A program made the position numbers and the translations under genes. A DNA stretch of 64,000 nucleotides from Gammaproteobacteria bacterium (GTDB lineage Bacteria; Pseudomonadota; Gammaproteobacteria; SZUA-140), in assembly GCA_016712635.1 (NCBI GenBank), contig JADJQS010000002.1:124001-188000 (forward strand). Direction: 5' to 3'. Below are positions 23,331 through 32,872 of the stretch, piece by piece (position 1 is the stretch's first letter; every line of letters starts with the position of its first letter). The notes beneath the pieces are model-generated. The model made no database searches. It was given only the letters and a program-made list of their open reading frames with translations, and was not told the DNA's origin.

Positions 23331-26300
23331 ATGTCCAGATTCTTCATTGAACGCCCGATCTTCGCCACCGTGCTCGCGATCATCATCGTGCTGGCCGGCC
23401 TGGTCGCCGCGAACATCCTGCCGATCGCGCAGTACCCGGAGATCGCGCCGCCCACCGTCACCATCAGCGCGAGCTACCCGGGCGCCTCGGCCGAAACGCT
23501 GGCCAAGACCGTGGCAGCGCCGATCGAGGAACAGCTCTCCGGCGTGGAGGACCTGCTCTATTTCAATTCCACCGCGGCCTCCAACGGCACCATCAACATC
23601 ACCGCCACCTTCGATGTCGGCACCGACATCGACAAGGCCACCTTCAACGTCAACAACCGGGTCCAGCTCGCCACGCCGCGGCTGCCCGAGGAGGTGCGCC
23701 GTAACGGCGTCACCGTGGCGAAGCGTTCACAGAACATCCTGCTGGTGGTGGCGCTGCGCTCACCCGACGACAGCCGCGACATGCTCTTCCTGTCCAACTA
23801 CGCCACCCAGAACGTGGTCGACGAGCTGAAGCGCATCCCGGGCACGGCGGACATCATCGTGTTCGGCGCGCGCGACTATTCCATGCGCATCTGGCTCAAG
23901 CCCGACCGCATGGCGCAGCTCGGCCTCACCACCGCCGACATCTCCGCCGCCATCAACGCGCAGAACGCCCAGTACGCCGCGGGCAAGATCGGCGCGGCGC
24001 CATCCCCCGCCGGGCAGCAGCTGGTCTACACCGTCACCGCGCGCGGACGCATGCTGCAGCCGGAGGAATTCGGCGAGATCATCCTGCGTTCCGACGGGCC
24101 GAACGGCGTGCTCCGGATCAAGGACGTGGCGCGGGTCGAGCTCGGCGCACAGAGCTACGACCAGGCCAATACCGTCAACGGCCAGTCCGCCATCGCCATG
24201 GGCGTATTCCTCCAGAGCGGCGCCAATGCGCTCGACGTGGCCGACGCCATCCGCGCCAGGATGGAGGAACTGAAGCAGCAGCGCTTCCCTGCCGGCGTCG
24301 ATTACCTGATCCCCTACGACACCACGCGCTTCGTATCCGCCTCCATCGAGGCGGTGGTCCACACCCTGATCGAGGCCGCGGTGCTGGTGCTGCTGGTGGT
24401 GTTCGTCTTCCTGCAGACCTGGCGCGCGACGCTGATCCCGATGATCGCCGTGCCGGTGTCGCTGATCGGCACCTTCGCGGGCCTGTGGCTGTTCGGCTTC
24501 TCGATCAACACGCTGACCCTGTTCGCGATGGTACTCGCGGTCGGCATCGTGGTCGACGACGCCATCGTCGTGCTGGAAAACGTCGAGCGCCTGATGCGCG
24601 AGCAGAAACTGAAGCCGTTCGACGCCGCGCTCGAGGCGATGCGCGAGGTGCAGAATGCGGTCATCGGCATCGTGCTGGCGCTGGTGGCGGTGTTCATCCC
24701 GGTCGCCTTCCTCGGCGGCATCGCCGGCCAGCTCTACCGCCAGTTCGCGGTGACGGTCGCCATCGCCGTGACGCTGTCCGGCGTGGTCGCGTTGACGCTG
24801 ACGCCCACGCTGTGCGCGCTGCTGCTCAAGCCGCGCGAGCCCGACGGCAGCGGCCTGGCGCGGATGTTCCGGCCCTTCAACCGGGCCTTCGCCTGGATGA
24901 CGCGCCACTTCCTCGGCGCGGTCAGCCTGGCGATCCGGCACCGCATCGCCTCGCTGGCGGCATTCGCCGCCGTGCTCGGACTGTGCGGCGCCCTGTTCCT
25001 GCGCGTCCCCGGCAGCTTCGTCCCGGTGGAGGACATGGGCTACATCATCACCGTCGCGCAGCTACCGGACGGCGCCACGCTGGAGCGCACCATGAAGACC
25101 ACCGAGCAGCTGCGCACCATGATGGCCGGCAACCAGGCGATCGAGAACATCTTCATCGTCAACGGATTCGACCTCGTCACCGGCAGCAACAAGACCAACT
25201 CCGCGACGATCTTCATGCCGCTTAAGCCCTGGCACGAGCGTGAACAGACGGCGCAGGAACTGGTGCAGGAAGTGAGCGGCAAGGGCATGACGCTCGCCGA
25301 CGGCCTCGCCTTCGCGATCAATCCGCCCTCGATCCGCGGCCTCGGCGCCACCGGGGGCTTCGAGCTCTACGTGCGCGGCCGCGACGACCCCGACACCCAG
25401 CGCCTCGCCCAGGTGACCAACGACTTCGTCGCCGAACTCGGCAAGGATCCGGTGCTGGAATCTCTGCGCAGCCTGTACCGCCCCACCACGCCGCAGCTGC
25501 GCGTCGACCTCGACCGCGAGAAGGCGCTGGCGCTGGGCGTGCCGGTGAGCGATGTCTTCGCCGCCCTGCAGGCGCAGATGGGTTCGCTCTACGTCAACGA
25601 CTTTAACAAGGCGGGACGCACCTACCGCGTCACCCTCCAGGCCGACGCGCAGTACCGCGCCCGGCCGGAGGACCTCGGCAACATCTACGTGCGCTCGAAT
25701 ACCTCCGGCGCCATGGTTCCGCTCAAGGCCCTGATCCAGGTGCAGACCATCATCGGTCCCGAACTGCTCGAACGCTACAACGGCTACATCGCGGCCAAGG
25801 TGATCGGCAACGCCAGGCACGGCTACAGCTCGGGCGAGGCCATCAGGGCGGTCGAGCGCGTCGCCGCGCGCAGCCTGCCCAAGGGTTACGACGTCGCCTG
25901 GACCGGCCAGGCCTTCCAGGAGAAGCGCACCGGCACGGCCTCGGTGTTCGCCTTCGGCTTTGCGCTCATCATGGTGTACCTGATCCTGGCGGCGCTGTAC
26001 GAACGCTGGGGCGTACCCATGTCCGTGCTGCTCGCCGTCCCGTTTGCGTTGCTGGGCGCGCTTGGCTTCGTCTTCCTGCGCGGGATGGAGAACAACATCT
26101 ATTTCCAGATCGGGCTCGTGGTGCTGATCGGACTCGCCGCGAAGAACGCGATCCTGATCGCGGAATTCGCCATGCAGGGCATGAGCGAGGGCAAGAATGC
26201 CGTGGAGGCCGCAGCCGAGGCGGCGCGCCTACGCTTCCGCCCCATCGTCATGACCTCGCTCGCCTTCGTGTTCGGCGTGGTGCCGCTGGTGCTCGCCACC

Positions 26301-26489
26301 GGCGCCGGCGCCGCGGCGCGCCAATCCATGGGCTCCGGCGTGTTCGGCGGCATGATCGTCGCGACCTTCATCGCCCCGATCTTCGTGCCGCTGTTCTTCA
26401 CCCTGCTCGCGCGCAAGCCGCGCCCGGTCCATACCCACGAACACCACGAGCCGCCGCACCCGGCGCCGCTGCAGGAGGACAAGACATGA
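23331..26489 (+). CDS. RND multidrug efflux pump, inner-membrane transporter (AcrB/MexB, HAE1 family)
   Basis: A 1,052-residue proton-driven antiporter with the 12-TM, two-large-loop layout. The N-terminus MSRFFIERPIFATVLAIII is the HAE1 signature. The proton-relay Asp pair is in VGIVVDDAIVVLENVER and the matching Lys in GLAAKNAILIAEFAM. The substrate-loop regions (ASYPGASAETLAKTVAAPIE and the docking domain) are complete, and the length matches AcrB (1,049). GGCGGTAA precedes the ATG. It is translationally linked to the outer-membrane gene (ATGA overlap). Drug or solvent export is inferred from family. Confidence 0.95.
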   Translation: MSRFFIERPIFATVLAIIIVLAGLVAANILPIAQYPEIAPPTVTISASYPGASAETLAKTVAAPIEEQLSGVEDLLYFNSTAASNGTINITATFDVGTDIDKATFNVNNRVQLATPRLPEEVRRNGVTVAKRSQNILLVVALRSPDDSRDMLFLSNYATQNVVDELKRIPGTADIIVFGARDYSMRIWLKPDRMAQLGLTTADISAAINAQNAQYAAGKIGAAPSPAGQQLVYTVTARGRMLQPEEFGEIILRSDGPNGVLRIKDVARVELGAQSYDQANTVNGQSAIAMGVFLQSGANALDVADAIRARMEELKQQRFPAGVDYLIPYDTTRFVSASIEAVVHTLIEAAVLVLLVVFVFLQTWRATLIPMIAVPVSLIGTFAGLWLFGFSINTLTLFAMVLAVGIVVDDAIVVLENVERLMREQKLKPFDAALEAMREVQNAVIGIVLALVAVFIPVAFLGGIAGQLYRQFAVTVAIAVTLSGVVALTLTPTLCALLLKPREPDGSGLARMFRPFNRAFAWMTRHFLGAVSLAIRHRIASLAAFAAVLGLCGALFLRVPGSFVPVEDMGYIITVAQLPDGATLERTMKTTEQLRTMMAGNQAIENIFIVNGFDLVTGSNKTNSATIFMPLKPWHEREQTAQELVQEVSGKGMTLADGLAFAINPPSIRGLGATGGFELYVRGRDDPDTQRLAQVTNDFVAELGKDPVLESLRSLYRPTTPQLRVDLDREKALALGVPVSDVFAALQAQMGSLYVNDFNKAGRTYRVTLQADAQYRARPEDLGNIYVRSNTSGAMVPLKALIQVQTIIGPELLERYNGYIAAKVIGNARHGYSSGEAIRAVERVAARSLPKGYDVAWTGQAFQEKRTGTASVFAFGFALIMVYLILAALYERWGVPMSVLLAVPFALLGALGFVFLRGMENNIYFQIGLVVLIGLAAKNAILIAEFAMQGMSEGKNAVEAAAEAARLRFRPIVMTSLAFVFGVVPLVLATGAGAAARQSMGSGVFGGMIVATFIAPIFVPLFFTLLARKPRPVHTHEHHEPPHPAPLQEDKT

Positions 26490-27895
26490 TCGCGCGCTCC
26501 GCCGCCATCCCTCTCGCCCTCCTCGCGGCCCTCGCCGGTTGCGCCGTCGGCCCCGATTACAGCCGTCCGGAACTCGACCTGCCCGCCGCCTATCCCGCCG
26601 CCGCCTCGCCGGACGCCGGAGAGACTGCGGTCGCGGCCGACTGGTGGACGCTGTACGGCGACGCCGGGCTCGACCGCCTCGTCACACAGGCGCTGGAAAA
26701 CAACGCGGACCTGCGCCGGGCCGTGGCACAGGTCGACGAGGCGGAGGCGGTGCTGTCCGAGGTCCGCGCCACCCTGTTTCCCGAGATCGACCTCGGCCTC
26801 AACAGCAGCCGCACACGCGCCAGCACGCTGAACGCGCAGCCGATCGCCGCCGGCACGCCGGTGATATCGAACTCGCACCGCCTCGCGCTCTCCACCTCAT
26901 TCGAGCTCGACCTGTGGGGAAAACTGCGGCGCGCCTCCGAGTCCGCGCGCGCACAACTGCTCGGCACCCGCTACGGCCGCGACGTCGCCGCGCTGGCGCT
27001 GTCCGGCGCCACTGCGCAGGCCTATTTCCTGCTGCGTTCGCTCGACGCCCAGATCGCGGTCACGGCACAGACGCTCGCCTCCCGCGAGGAGTCCCTGGCG
27101 GTGGCGCGCAGCCGCGCATCCGGCGGGCTCGCCTCCGGGCTCGACGTATACCAGGCCGAGACCGGACGCGCGGACGCCGCGCTGCAACTGCACGAACTGC
27201 GGCGCCAGCGCGCGCTGGTCGAGCACCAGCTCGGCGAACTGACCGGCACGCCGGGACTCTCCCTCGAGGCGGGCGACGTGATGCTGCTTCCGCTGCCGGC
27301 CGAACCTCCGGCCGGTCTGCCTTCCACCCTGCTCGAGCGCCGTCCGGACGTGCAGCAGGCGGAACAGGCGCTGGTCGCGGCCAATGCCCGCATCGGCGTG
27401 GCCCGGGCCGCGCAGTTTCCGACGTTCTCCCTCACCGGCAGCTTCGGCGGCCAGAGCGAGGAGTTCGGCGACGTGCTGGAATCGGGCGCGCGCATCTGGT
27501 CGGTCGGCCTCGGCGCCGCGCTGCCGATCCTCGACGCCGGCCGCTACGCCGCGCGCACGCGCCAGGCGGAGGCGGTCCAGCGCCAGGCGCTGGCGGATTA
27601 CCGGAAGGCCGTCGAGACCGCCTTCCGCGAGGTGGCCGACGCCCTCAGCAACGCGCAGCTCACCCGCGCCGCCGCGGAGGACCAGGAGATCCGCGTGGCG
27701 GCGGCGCGCAACGCCCTGCGCCTGTCGCAGATGCGTTACGAGGCGGGCTACTCGGGCTATCTCGAGGTGCTCGACGCGCAGCGCACGGCCAATGCCGCCG
27801 AGCAGGCCCTGATCCAGCACCGCCAGGCCCGGCTCGCCTTCAGCGTCGACCTGATCAAGGCGCTCGGCGGCGGCTGGTCACCGGCGTCGCCCTGA
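26486..27895 (+). CDS. Outer-membrane efflux channel lipoprotein (OprM/NodT family)
   Basis: A 469-residue TolC-type factor with lipobox LAGC (GCAVGPDYSRPELDLP is the NodT-family start). Two OEP repeats follow, with coiled-coil helices (ALENNADLRRAVAQVDEAEA; ARQRQALADYRKAV-type). The family motif RRPDVQQAEQALVAANARIG is present. It completes the tripartite pump with the adaptor and transporter genes upstream; its start overlaps the pump stop by 4 bp. Confidence 0.93.
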   Translation: MIARSAAIPLALLAALAGCAVGPDYSRPELDLPAAYPAAASPDAGETAVAADWWTLYGDAGLDRLVTQALENNADLRRAVAQVDEAEAVLSEVRATLFPEIDLGLNSSRTRASTLNAQPIAAGTPVISNSHRLALSTSFELDLWGKLRRASESARAQLLGTRYGRDVAALALSGATAQAYFLLRSLDAQIAVTAQTLASREESLAVARSRASGGLASGLDVYQAETGRADAALQLHELRRQRALVEHQLGELTGTPGLSLEAGDVMLLPLPAEPPAGLPSTLLERRPDVQQAEQALVAANARIGVARAAQFPTFSLTGSFGGQSEEFGDVLESGARIWSVGLGAALPILDAGRYAARTRQAEAVQRQALADYRKAVETAFREVADALSNAQLTRAAAEDQEIRVAAARNALRLSQMRYEAGYSGYLEVLDAQRTANAAEQALIQHRQARLAFSVDLIKALGGGWSPASP

Positions 27896-27904
27896 CGAAA
27901 GGCC

Positions 27905-28528
27905 ATGGTACGCAAGACAAAGGCGGAGACGGAACAGACACGGCTGGAGATCATCGCCGCGGCGCGGCGCGTGTTTGCCGGGCGCGGCGTCAGCCGCACC
28001 ACGCTCGCCGACATCGCCAAGGAGGCGGGCGTCTCGCGCGGTGCAATCTACTGGCATTTCAAGAACAAGCCGGACCTGTTCTTCGCGATGATGGAACAGG
28101 TGTCGCTTCCTCTCGTCGACCTCATCGAGGAAAACCTGCCGGCGCAGAATCCCGGCGATCCCCTGCGCAGCATACGCGCCAGCATGGTCGAAATCCTGCG
28201 CCTGCTGAAGGACGACGACATCGCCCGCACCACCTTCGAGATCGTCAACTCCAAGTGCGAGTACGTCGACGAATTCTCCCGTCTCGACACCCGCGTCACC
28301 AAGACCGGCTGCGCCTACATCCAGAAACTCACGCGCGCCTACGAAGACGCGCAGCAGAAAGGCCTGCTGCGCACCGGCGCCGACCCGGCGCAATACGCGC
28401 TCGACAGCTACCTCTTCATGAAGGGCCTGATCAACCTCTGGCTCGCCGACGCCGACGGCTCCATCATTCGCGACAAGGCGGCGGCGCTGATCGATTCCCA
28501 TATCGCGATGCGCTACAAATCCTCCTGA
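27905..28528 (+). CDS. TetR/AcrR-family repressor of the efflux operon
   Basis: A 207-residue regulator with an N-terminal HTH (AGRGVSRTTLADIAKEAGVS, then RGAIYWHFKNKPDLF, the AcrR/MtrR signature). The C-terminal ligand domain is typical of the AcrR C-terminal family. It lies 9 bp downstream of the channel gene, so it would be transcribed with the pump. The AcrR-like palindrome at 22034-22057 is its probable target; drugs binding the C-domain would relieve repression. Confidence 0.9.
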   Translation: MVRKTKAETEQTRLEIIAAARRVFAGRGVSRTTLADIAKEAGVSRGAIYWHFKNKPDLFFAMMEQVSLPLVDLIEENLPAQNPGDPLRSIRASMVEILRLLKDDDIARTTFEIVNSKCEYVDEFSRLDTRVTKTGCAYIQKLTRAYEDAQQKGLLRTGADPAQYALDSYLFMKGLINLWLADADGSIIRDKAAALIDSHIAMRYKSS

Positions 28529-28688
28529 TCCGCGGGCGGTTCCGCCGCGCCGCTTGATCGCCCCGTCCGAATGCGGGAGAATTCGTCCGTGCCGCGGCAG
28601 CCGCCCCTCTGAATCCACCGTCGTTCCGCGTCCATTCGCACCCATGCGGTCGGGCTTCACTGATTGACCAGGGAATCGTTTCGCCATT

Positions 28689-30521
28689 ATGTACGCGTTC
28701 TTCGAAAGACTGATCATGCCCTTCCCGCCGCAGGATCCGGAACTGCCGCCGCGGGGTCTGTTCGCGTTCTGCCGCCATTACACGCGCGGCATCGAACCGC
28801 ATCTCGCGGTGATGGCGCTGCTGACCGGCATTATCGCAATCCTGGAAGTGTCACTGTTCGGCTATCTCGGCAGCCTGGTCGACTGGCTGAACCGGACCAC
28901 CCCTGCGGAGATCTTCGGCGCTGAAGGCCGCTTCCTGTGGACGGTGCTCGCCGTGCTGATCGCGCTCCCCGTCGCGGTTCTGCTGCACTCCCTGATCATC
29001 CACCAGGCGCTGCTCGGCAACTATCCGATGATCATCCGCTGGAAGGCGCATCGCTACCTGCTCGGACAGAGCCTGTCGTTCTTCCAGAACGACTTCGCCG
29101 GCCGCATCGCGACCAAGGTCATGCAGACCGCGCTCGCGGTGCGCGAAACGGTGATGAAGCTGCTCGACGTGATCCTCTACGTGGTGGTGTACTTCAGCGG
29201 AGTGCTCGTCATCGCCGCCGGCTCGGACCTGCGCCTCGCCATCCCGCTGCTGATCTGGGTCGCGCTCTACGTGCTGACCCTGTATTTCTTCATCCCGCGG
29301 CTCGCGCAGGTGTCGGCGCGGCAGGCCGATGCACGCTCGGCGATGGTCGGGCGCGTGGTCGACTCCTATACCAACATCGCCACCGTCAAGCTGTTCTCGC
29401 ACTCGCGCCGCGAGGCGGACTACGCGCGCGAGGGCATGGATGACTTTCTGCAGACCGTCTACCCGCAGATGCGCCTGGTCACCGGACTGGTCATGTCGGT
29501 GTGGGTCAACAACATCCTGCTGATCCTCGCCACCGGCGCGCTGTCGATCTGGCTGTGGATGCAGGAGGCCGTCACCGCAGGCGCGATCACGGCCGCGATC
29601 GCGCTCGTGCTGCGCCTGAACGGCATGTCGCAATGGATCATGTGGGAGATGTCGGCGCTGTTCGAGAACATCGGCACCGTGGAGGACGGCATGGCGACCA
29701 TCGCAAGGCCGCGCGAGGTCATCGACCAGCCGCTGGCGCCGCCGCTCGCGGTGGCGCGGGGACGCATCGAGTTCGATCATATCCGCTTTCACTATGGCAA
29801 GGGCGGCGGCGTGATCGACGACTTCTCCCTGACCATCGAGCCCGGCGCGAAGATCGGCCTGGTCGGCCGTTCCGGCGCGGGCAAGTCGACCCTGGTGCAC
29901 CTGCTGCTGCGCTTCCACGACGTCGAGGGCGGCCGCATCCTGATCGACGGCCAGGACATCGCCGAGGTCGCCCAGGAAAGCCTGCGCGCGCAGATCGGCC
30001 TGGTCACGCAGGACACCTCGCTGCTGCACCGCTCCGTGCGCGACAACATCCTGTACGGACGCCCCGACGCCACCGAGGCGGACGTGGTCGCCGCGGCGCG
30101 ACAGGCCAAGGCGCACGAGTTCATCGAACAGCTGCAGGACGCCAGGGGCCGCCGCGGCTACGACGCCCACGTCGGCGAACGCGGCGTCAAGCTCTCCGGC
30201 GGACAGCGCCAGCGCATCGCCGTCGCGCGCGTGCTGCTGAAGGACGCGCCGATCCTGATCCTCGACGAGGCGACTTCCGCGCTCGACTCGGAGGTCGAGA
30301 CCGCGATCCAGGACAACCTCAACCGCCTGATGCGCAACAAGACCGTCATCGCCATCGCGCACCGGCTGTCCACCATCGCCATGATGGACCGCCTCATCGT
30401 GCTGGACCAGGGCCGCATCCTCGAGGAAGGCACCCACGCCGAGCTGATCGCCCGGAAGGGCCTCTACGCCCAGCTCTGGTCCCACCAGTCCGGCGGCTTC
30501 CTCGGCGCCGGCACCGACTGA
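28689..30521 (+). CDS. ABC exporter, fused permease and ATPase
   Basis: A 610-residue half-transporter with about six TM helices (40-330) followed by an ABC ATPase: Walker A GRSGAGKST (about residue 396), Q-loop VTQDTSL, signature LSGGQRQRIAVAR, Walker B ILILDEATSALDSE and H-loop AIAHRLSTIA. It resembles MsbA/lipid- and multidrug-exporter subfamilies; the substrate is not apparent. It is separated from tetR by about 160 bp with no clear promoter, and the start at 28689 has no strong ribosome-binding site, so a start shortly downstream (MPFPPQDPELPPRG) is possible. Confidence 0.88.
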   Translation: MYAFFERLIMPFPPQDPELPPRGLFAFCRHYTRGIEPHLAVMALLTGIIAILEVSLFGYLGSLVDWLNRTTPAEIFGAEGRFLWTVLAVLIALPVAVLLHSLIIHQALLGNYPMIIRWKAHRYLLGQSLSFFQNDFAGRIATKVMQTALAVRETVMKLLDVILYVVVYFSGVLVIAAGSDLRLAIPLLIWVALYVLTLYFFIPRLAQVSARQADARSAMVGRVVDSYTNIATVKLFSHSRREADYAREGMDDFLQTVYPQMRLVTGLVMSVWVNNILLILATGALSIWLWMQEAVTAGAITAAIALVLRLNGMSQWIMWEMSALFENIGTVEDGMATIARPREVIDQPLAPPLAVARGRIEFDHIRFHYGKGGGVIDDFSLTIEPGAKIGLVGRSGAGKSTLVHLLLRFHDVEGGRILIDGQDIAEVAQESLRAQIGLVTQDTSLLHRSVRDNILYGRPDATEADVVAAARQAKAHEFIEQLQDARGRRGYDAHVGERGVKLSGGQRQRIAVARVLLKDAPILILDEATSALDSEVETAIQDNLNRLMRNKTVIAIAHRLSTIAMMDRLIVLDQGRILEEGTHAELIARKGLYAQLWSHQSGGFLGAGTD

Positions 30522-30526
30522 AAACC

Positions 30527-30618
30527 CGGGACAGATTTATTTTATTGAGATGACCGGGACGGATTTCATAATCTGTCCCGTCGCTTCGGCTGCCTCGTAA
30601 AAATAAATCTGTCCCGGA
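30527..30618. repeat. Composite GGGACAGATTT palindromic repeat
   Basis: Perfect 18-bp arms (30527-30544, CCGGGACAGATTTATTTT, and 30601-30618, its complement) enclose a smaller imperfect palindrome (CGGGACGGATTT/AATCTGTCCCG). The transcript would fold into a long hairpin just after the ABC exporter stop. It is one of about ten members of the family in this window. Confidence 0.75.
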
Positions 30619-30712
30619 TTTTTGAGCAATTGCGGGATTCCGCTGTCTAATCCATTGATCGCCACACACACCGTCCCGTCCATCGAACGGCGGTCAAGGA
30701 AGGGTGACCGGT

Positions 30713-31069
30713 ATGAAGCGGTCCCTGCATCCGACGGTGGTGTATCTCCTGCTGCTGGTTGCCATCAGCCGCGGCGGCCATGGGAGCGAGGAGAACACCG
30801 CGCATTCTCCCGTACATGCGGGCGCCCATTGCTATGGCCTCGCCATGGTGGGGATGGACTCCGTGATCAACTCCAGGCTCGGCATCCGGCCGGAACACAT
30901 CCTGCACCTCGCGACCACCGATCCGGACTCGGCCATCGCCTCGCACGACGAAATCAGCGCCGCGGCCCCCTATTCCACCCGCCTGCTCAGGATCATCTTC
31001 GAAGCCTACCTGTGGCAGGGCGAGCCGCACGAGTATGCCTCCGCGGTGCTGGAGGGCTGCCAGGCATGA
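30713..31069 (+). CDS. Secreted hypothetical protein
   Basis: A 118-residue protein with an N-terminal signal (HPTVVYLLLLVAISRGGHG) and a mature part containing HAGAHCYGLAMVGMDSVINS, RLGIRPEHILHLA and a C-terminal GCQA. GGAAGGG lies before the ATG. The gene is bracketed closely by two GGGACAG-type palindromes (ending 30618 and starting 31074). I do not recognise the family. Confidence 0.55.
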   Translation: MKRSLHPTVVYLLLLVAISRGGHGSEENTAHSPVHAGAHCYGLAMVGMDSVINSRLGIRPEHILHLATTDPDSAIASHDEISAAAPYSTRLLRIIFEAYLWQGEPHEYASAVLEGCQA

Positions 31070-31073
31070 ACCC

Positions 31074-31098
31074 GGGGACGGATTTGAAATCCGTCCCC
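31074..31098. repeat. GGGGACGGATTT palindrome
   Basis: A perfect 25-bp palindrome: the 12-base arm GGGGACGGATTT, a single central base, and its complement. It lies 4 bp after the secreted-protein stop and 9 bp before the convergent CBS-protein stop, where it could act as a bidirectional hairpin. Confidence 0.75.
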
Positions 31099-31107
31099 AT
31101 TCACGTC

Positions 31108-31719
31108 TCAACCGCGCGCCAGCTCGCGCTCGATGTCGGCGAAACTCTCGGCGGTCTCGGTCGAGTCGATCCGGATGCCCAGCGCGCGCTCCACGACGCT
31201 GGCCGAAAACAGGCCGCGTACCGACTGGATGCCCTGTACCGAGACCCCGTCGAGGACGATCAGGTGCCTCACGCCGAGATTCCTGAAGGTCTGCACGATG
31301 TTGCCCAGCGTGGCGTCGGCGAGGTCGCGGTAGTTCAGCGCGTGCCAGGCGTGCACCGGCGTCAGGATATCCTGCACCTGGACATCGTCGCGCGTGCAGA
31401 TGCCGATGCGGCAGTCCCGCGACTGCAGGTAGAGCATGGGTTTCTCGCTGTGGATGTCACTGGAGGTGACCGTTCCGAGCACCTTGAACGCCGCATCGAC
31501 CACGAAGAGCAGCCGGACGCCGGAATAGATCATCTGGTTCAGGGCGTCGTCGATCTGGGTTGCAGCGTGGACCGAGATCGCCGGCGTATGGCGGAAATCG
31601 GTCATCAGCTCGAGCGCCGGCGCTTCATGGCCCAGCAAGGTCAGTCCCGGATCGGGGATCCGCGCCAGCACGACCGGATACAACGGATAACCTGCGACAA
31701 GGGGGAGATAGCGATTCAT
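31108..31719 (-). CDS. CBS-domain protein
   Basis: A 203-residue soluble protein with a tandem pair of CBS motifs: about 40-105 (AISVHAATQIDDALNQMIYS, then VRLLFVVDAAFKVLGTVTSS) and about 125-190 (LADATLGNIVQTFRNLGVRH, then LIVLDGVSVQGIQSVRG). CBS pairs bind adenosyl nucleotides and gate enzymes or channels; no effector domain is attached here. AGGAGT lies before the ATG at 31719, and the much longer upstream frame is out-of-phase sequence. Confidence 0.8.
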   Translation of the reverse strand: MNRYLPLVAGYPLYPVVLARIPDPGLTLLGHEAPALELMTDFRHTPAISVHAATQIDDALNQMIYSGVRLLFVVDAAFKVLGTVTSSDIHSEKPMLYLQSRDCRIGICTRDDVQVQDILTPVHAWHALNYRDLADATLGNIVQTFRNLGVRHLIVLDGVSVQGIQSVRGLFSASVVERALGIRIDSTETAESFADIERELARG

Positions 31720-31793
31720 AGGATTACTCCTATGCAAGATGGGTGGATTTCCCATTCTATGCCTGTCCGTCAACCGGCGCACGCTTTCCGCGC

Positions 31794-31856
31794 CCCGGGA
31801 CAGATCTGTTAATATCCTGTAGCCTGTAGTTCCTATGAAAATAAATCTGTCCCGGG
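31794..31856. repeat. GGGACAGAT inverted repeat
   Basis: CCCCGGGACAGAT near 31794-31805 is mirrored by AAAATAAATCTGTCCCGGG (31838-31856), enclosing a short stem (CCTGTAGCCTGTAG). It lies directly before the holin-family gene's ATG at 31864, so it may affect that gene's expression. Same family as the other palindromes here. Confidence 0.65.
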
Positions 31857-31863
31857 TTTTCCG

Positions 31864-32217
31864 ATGCTGAGATTTGTCGTCTTCTGGGGGCTCAACACGC
31901 TGCTGCTGTGGGTGGCGGCGGAGCTGTTCGCCAGCGTGCATTACGAGGGCCTGGGCGCGCTGTTCATCGCCGGACTGCTGTTCGGCATCGCCCACGCAGT
32001 CATCAAACCGGTCCTGGTGATCCTCACCCTGCCCGTCACCGTGCTCACCCTCGGCCTGTTCCTGCTGGTGATCAATGCGCTGATCCTGCTGCTGGTCGCC
32101 TTCGTGGTGCCCGGCTTCGACGTCACCGGCTTCTGGCCGGCGGTGGGAGTGGCGCTGTTCATCTCGGTCCTGAGCCTGGTGTTAAACATGCTGTTTGGCG
32201 CGCAACTCACTAAATAA
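31864..32217 (+). CDS. Phage-holin-family (YvlD-like) membrane protein
   Basis: A 117-residue protein that is almost all hydrophobic: four helices (VVFWGLNTLLLWVAAELF; GALFIAGLLFGIAHAVIKP; TVLTLGLFLLVINALILLLV; AVGVALFISVLSLVLNMLF). 'HAVIKPVLVILTLPVTVLTL' is the signature of the PF04020 membrane family, often named phage holin though it is chromosomal and of unknown function. No phage genes are nearby. Confidence 0.85.
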   Translation: MLRFVVFWGLNTLLLWVAAELFASVHYEGLGALFIAGLLFGIAHAVIKPVLVILTLPVTVLTLGLFLLVINALILLLVAFVVPGFDVTGFWPAVGVALFISVLSLVLNMLFGAQLTK

Positions 32218-32317
32218 AGGGACAAACAGCCCTGTGCGTGCCATACTGCCTCCACGGGCTGGCGCCGGCATGACGGCAGGCGAACGGGCCGTCCCCCCAT
32301 CAGCAAGAGCCCTCGAC

Positions 32318-32617
32318 ATGAAATTATCCGGCTACCGCGCATCACCGCTCAACGGGAAAGAGATCCTCTTCCCGCGGCTCGAATCCTGGAATCCCCTCAG
32401 CAAGACCGGCACCATCGCGGCGCAGGTCAACAAGAAACGGGTGTTGTGCCGGATTTCGATGGAAATCCTGCAAAAGAAATTCCACGCCACGGCGGAAAAT
32501 CCGCTGCGGGCAATCAAGGAAAACCGGGTGGTTATCGAGGCCGCGGCAAGGAAAGTGATCGAAAAAGGCGGCTACGAGGAAGACGGTTCGATCATCATCA
32601 AGGCGGCCGACCTCTAG
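32318..32617 (+). CDS. DUF1488-like small protein
   Basis: A 99-residue soluble protein. The pattern 'KKRVLCRISMEILQKKF' followed by 'NPLRAIKENRVVIEAAARKV' and a C-terminal GSIIIKAADL fits DUF1488 proteins (short bacterial proteins of unknown role). The ATG at 32318 was chosen because homology begins there; the in-frame extension to 32195 overlaps the previous gene. Family call is moderate. Confidence 0.55.
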   Translation: MKLSGYRASPLNGKEILFPRLESWNPLSKTGTIAAQVNKKRVLCRISMEILQKKFHATAENPLRAIKENRVVIEAAARKVIEKGGYEEDGSIIIKAADL

Positions 32618-32702
32618 ACGCGACCGGCGCCTGGCACGGGGAACGCGGCGCGGCGTAGCCGGCTCGGGGCTCCCTCACCGCGGGCACCGCACCGGTACAG
32701 CC

Positions 32703-32798
32703 TTACTTTTTCTTGTCCTTCTTCGCGGCCTTCTTTTCCTTCGGCGTCATGGCCGGTTTCTTTTTGGTTTCCTTGTTGTTCTGCTGGCCTTTTGCCAT
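32703..32798 (-). CDS. 31-residue Lys-rich small protein
   Basis: The frame reads MAKGQQNNKETKKKPAMTPK, then EKKAAKKDKKK and a stop: 14 Lys in 31 residues with no hydrophobic segment. GAGGAGCGAGGA lies before the ATG. Very basic short proteins of this kind recur in proteobacteria without a known role; nucleic-acid or ribosome binding is possible but not shown. Confidence 0.5.
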   Translation of the reverse strand: MAKGQQNNKETKKKPAMTPKEKKAAKKDKKK

Positions 32799-32872
32799 GG
32801 CGTCCTCGCTCCTCGCGTCAGGTCATTCGGTTTAACCACCGGAACGCATCATGCACGCATCCGCGCGCGTGA

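Noticed and set aside
28851..30485. A 544-codon minus-strand frame opposite the ABC exporter
   Set aside because: Antisense shadow with no motif; the plus strand has all ABC motifs.
31864..32217. 'Phage holin' name as a sign of a prophage
   Set aside because: The family is chromosomal and widespread; no phage structural, lysis or integrase genes are present.
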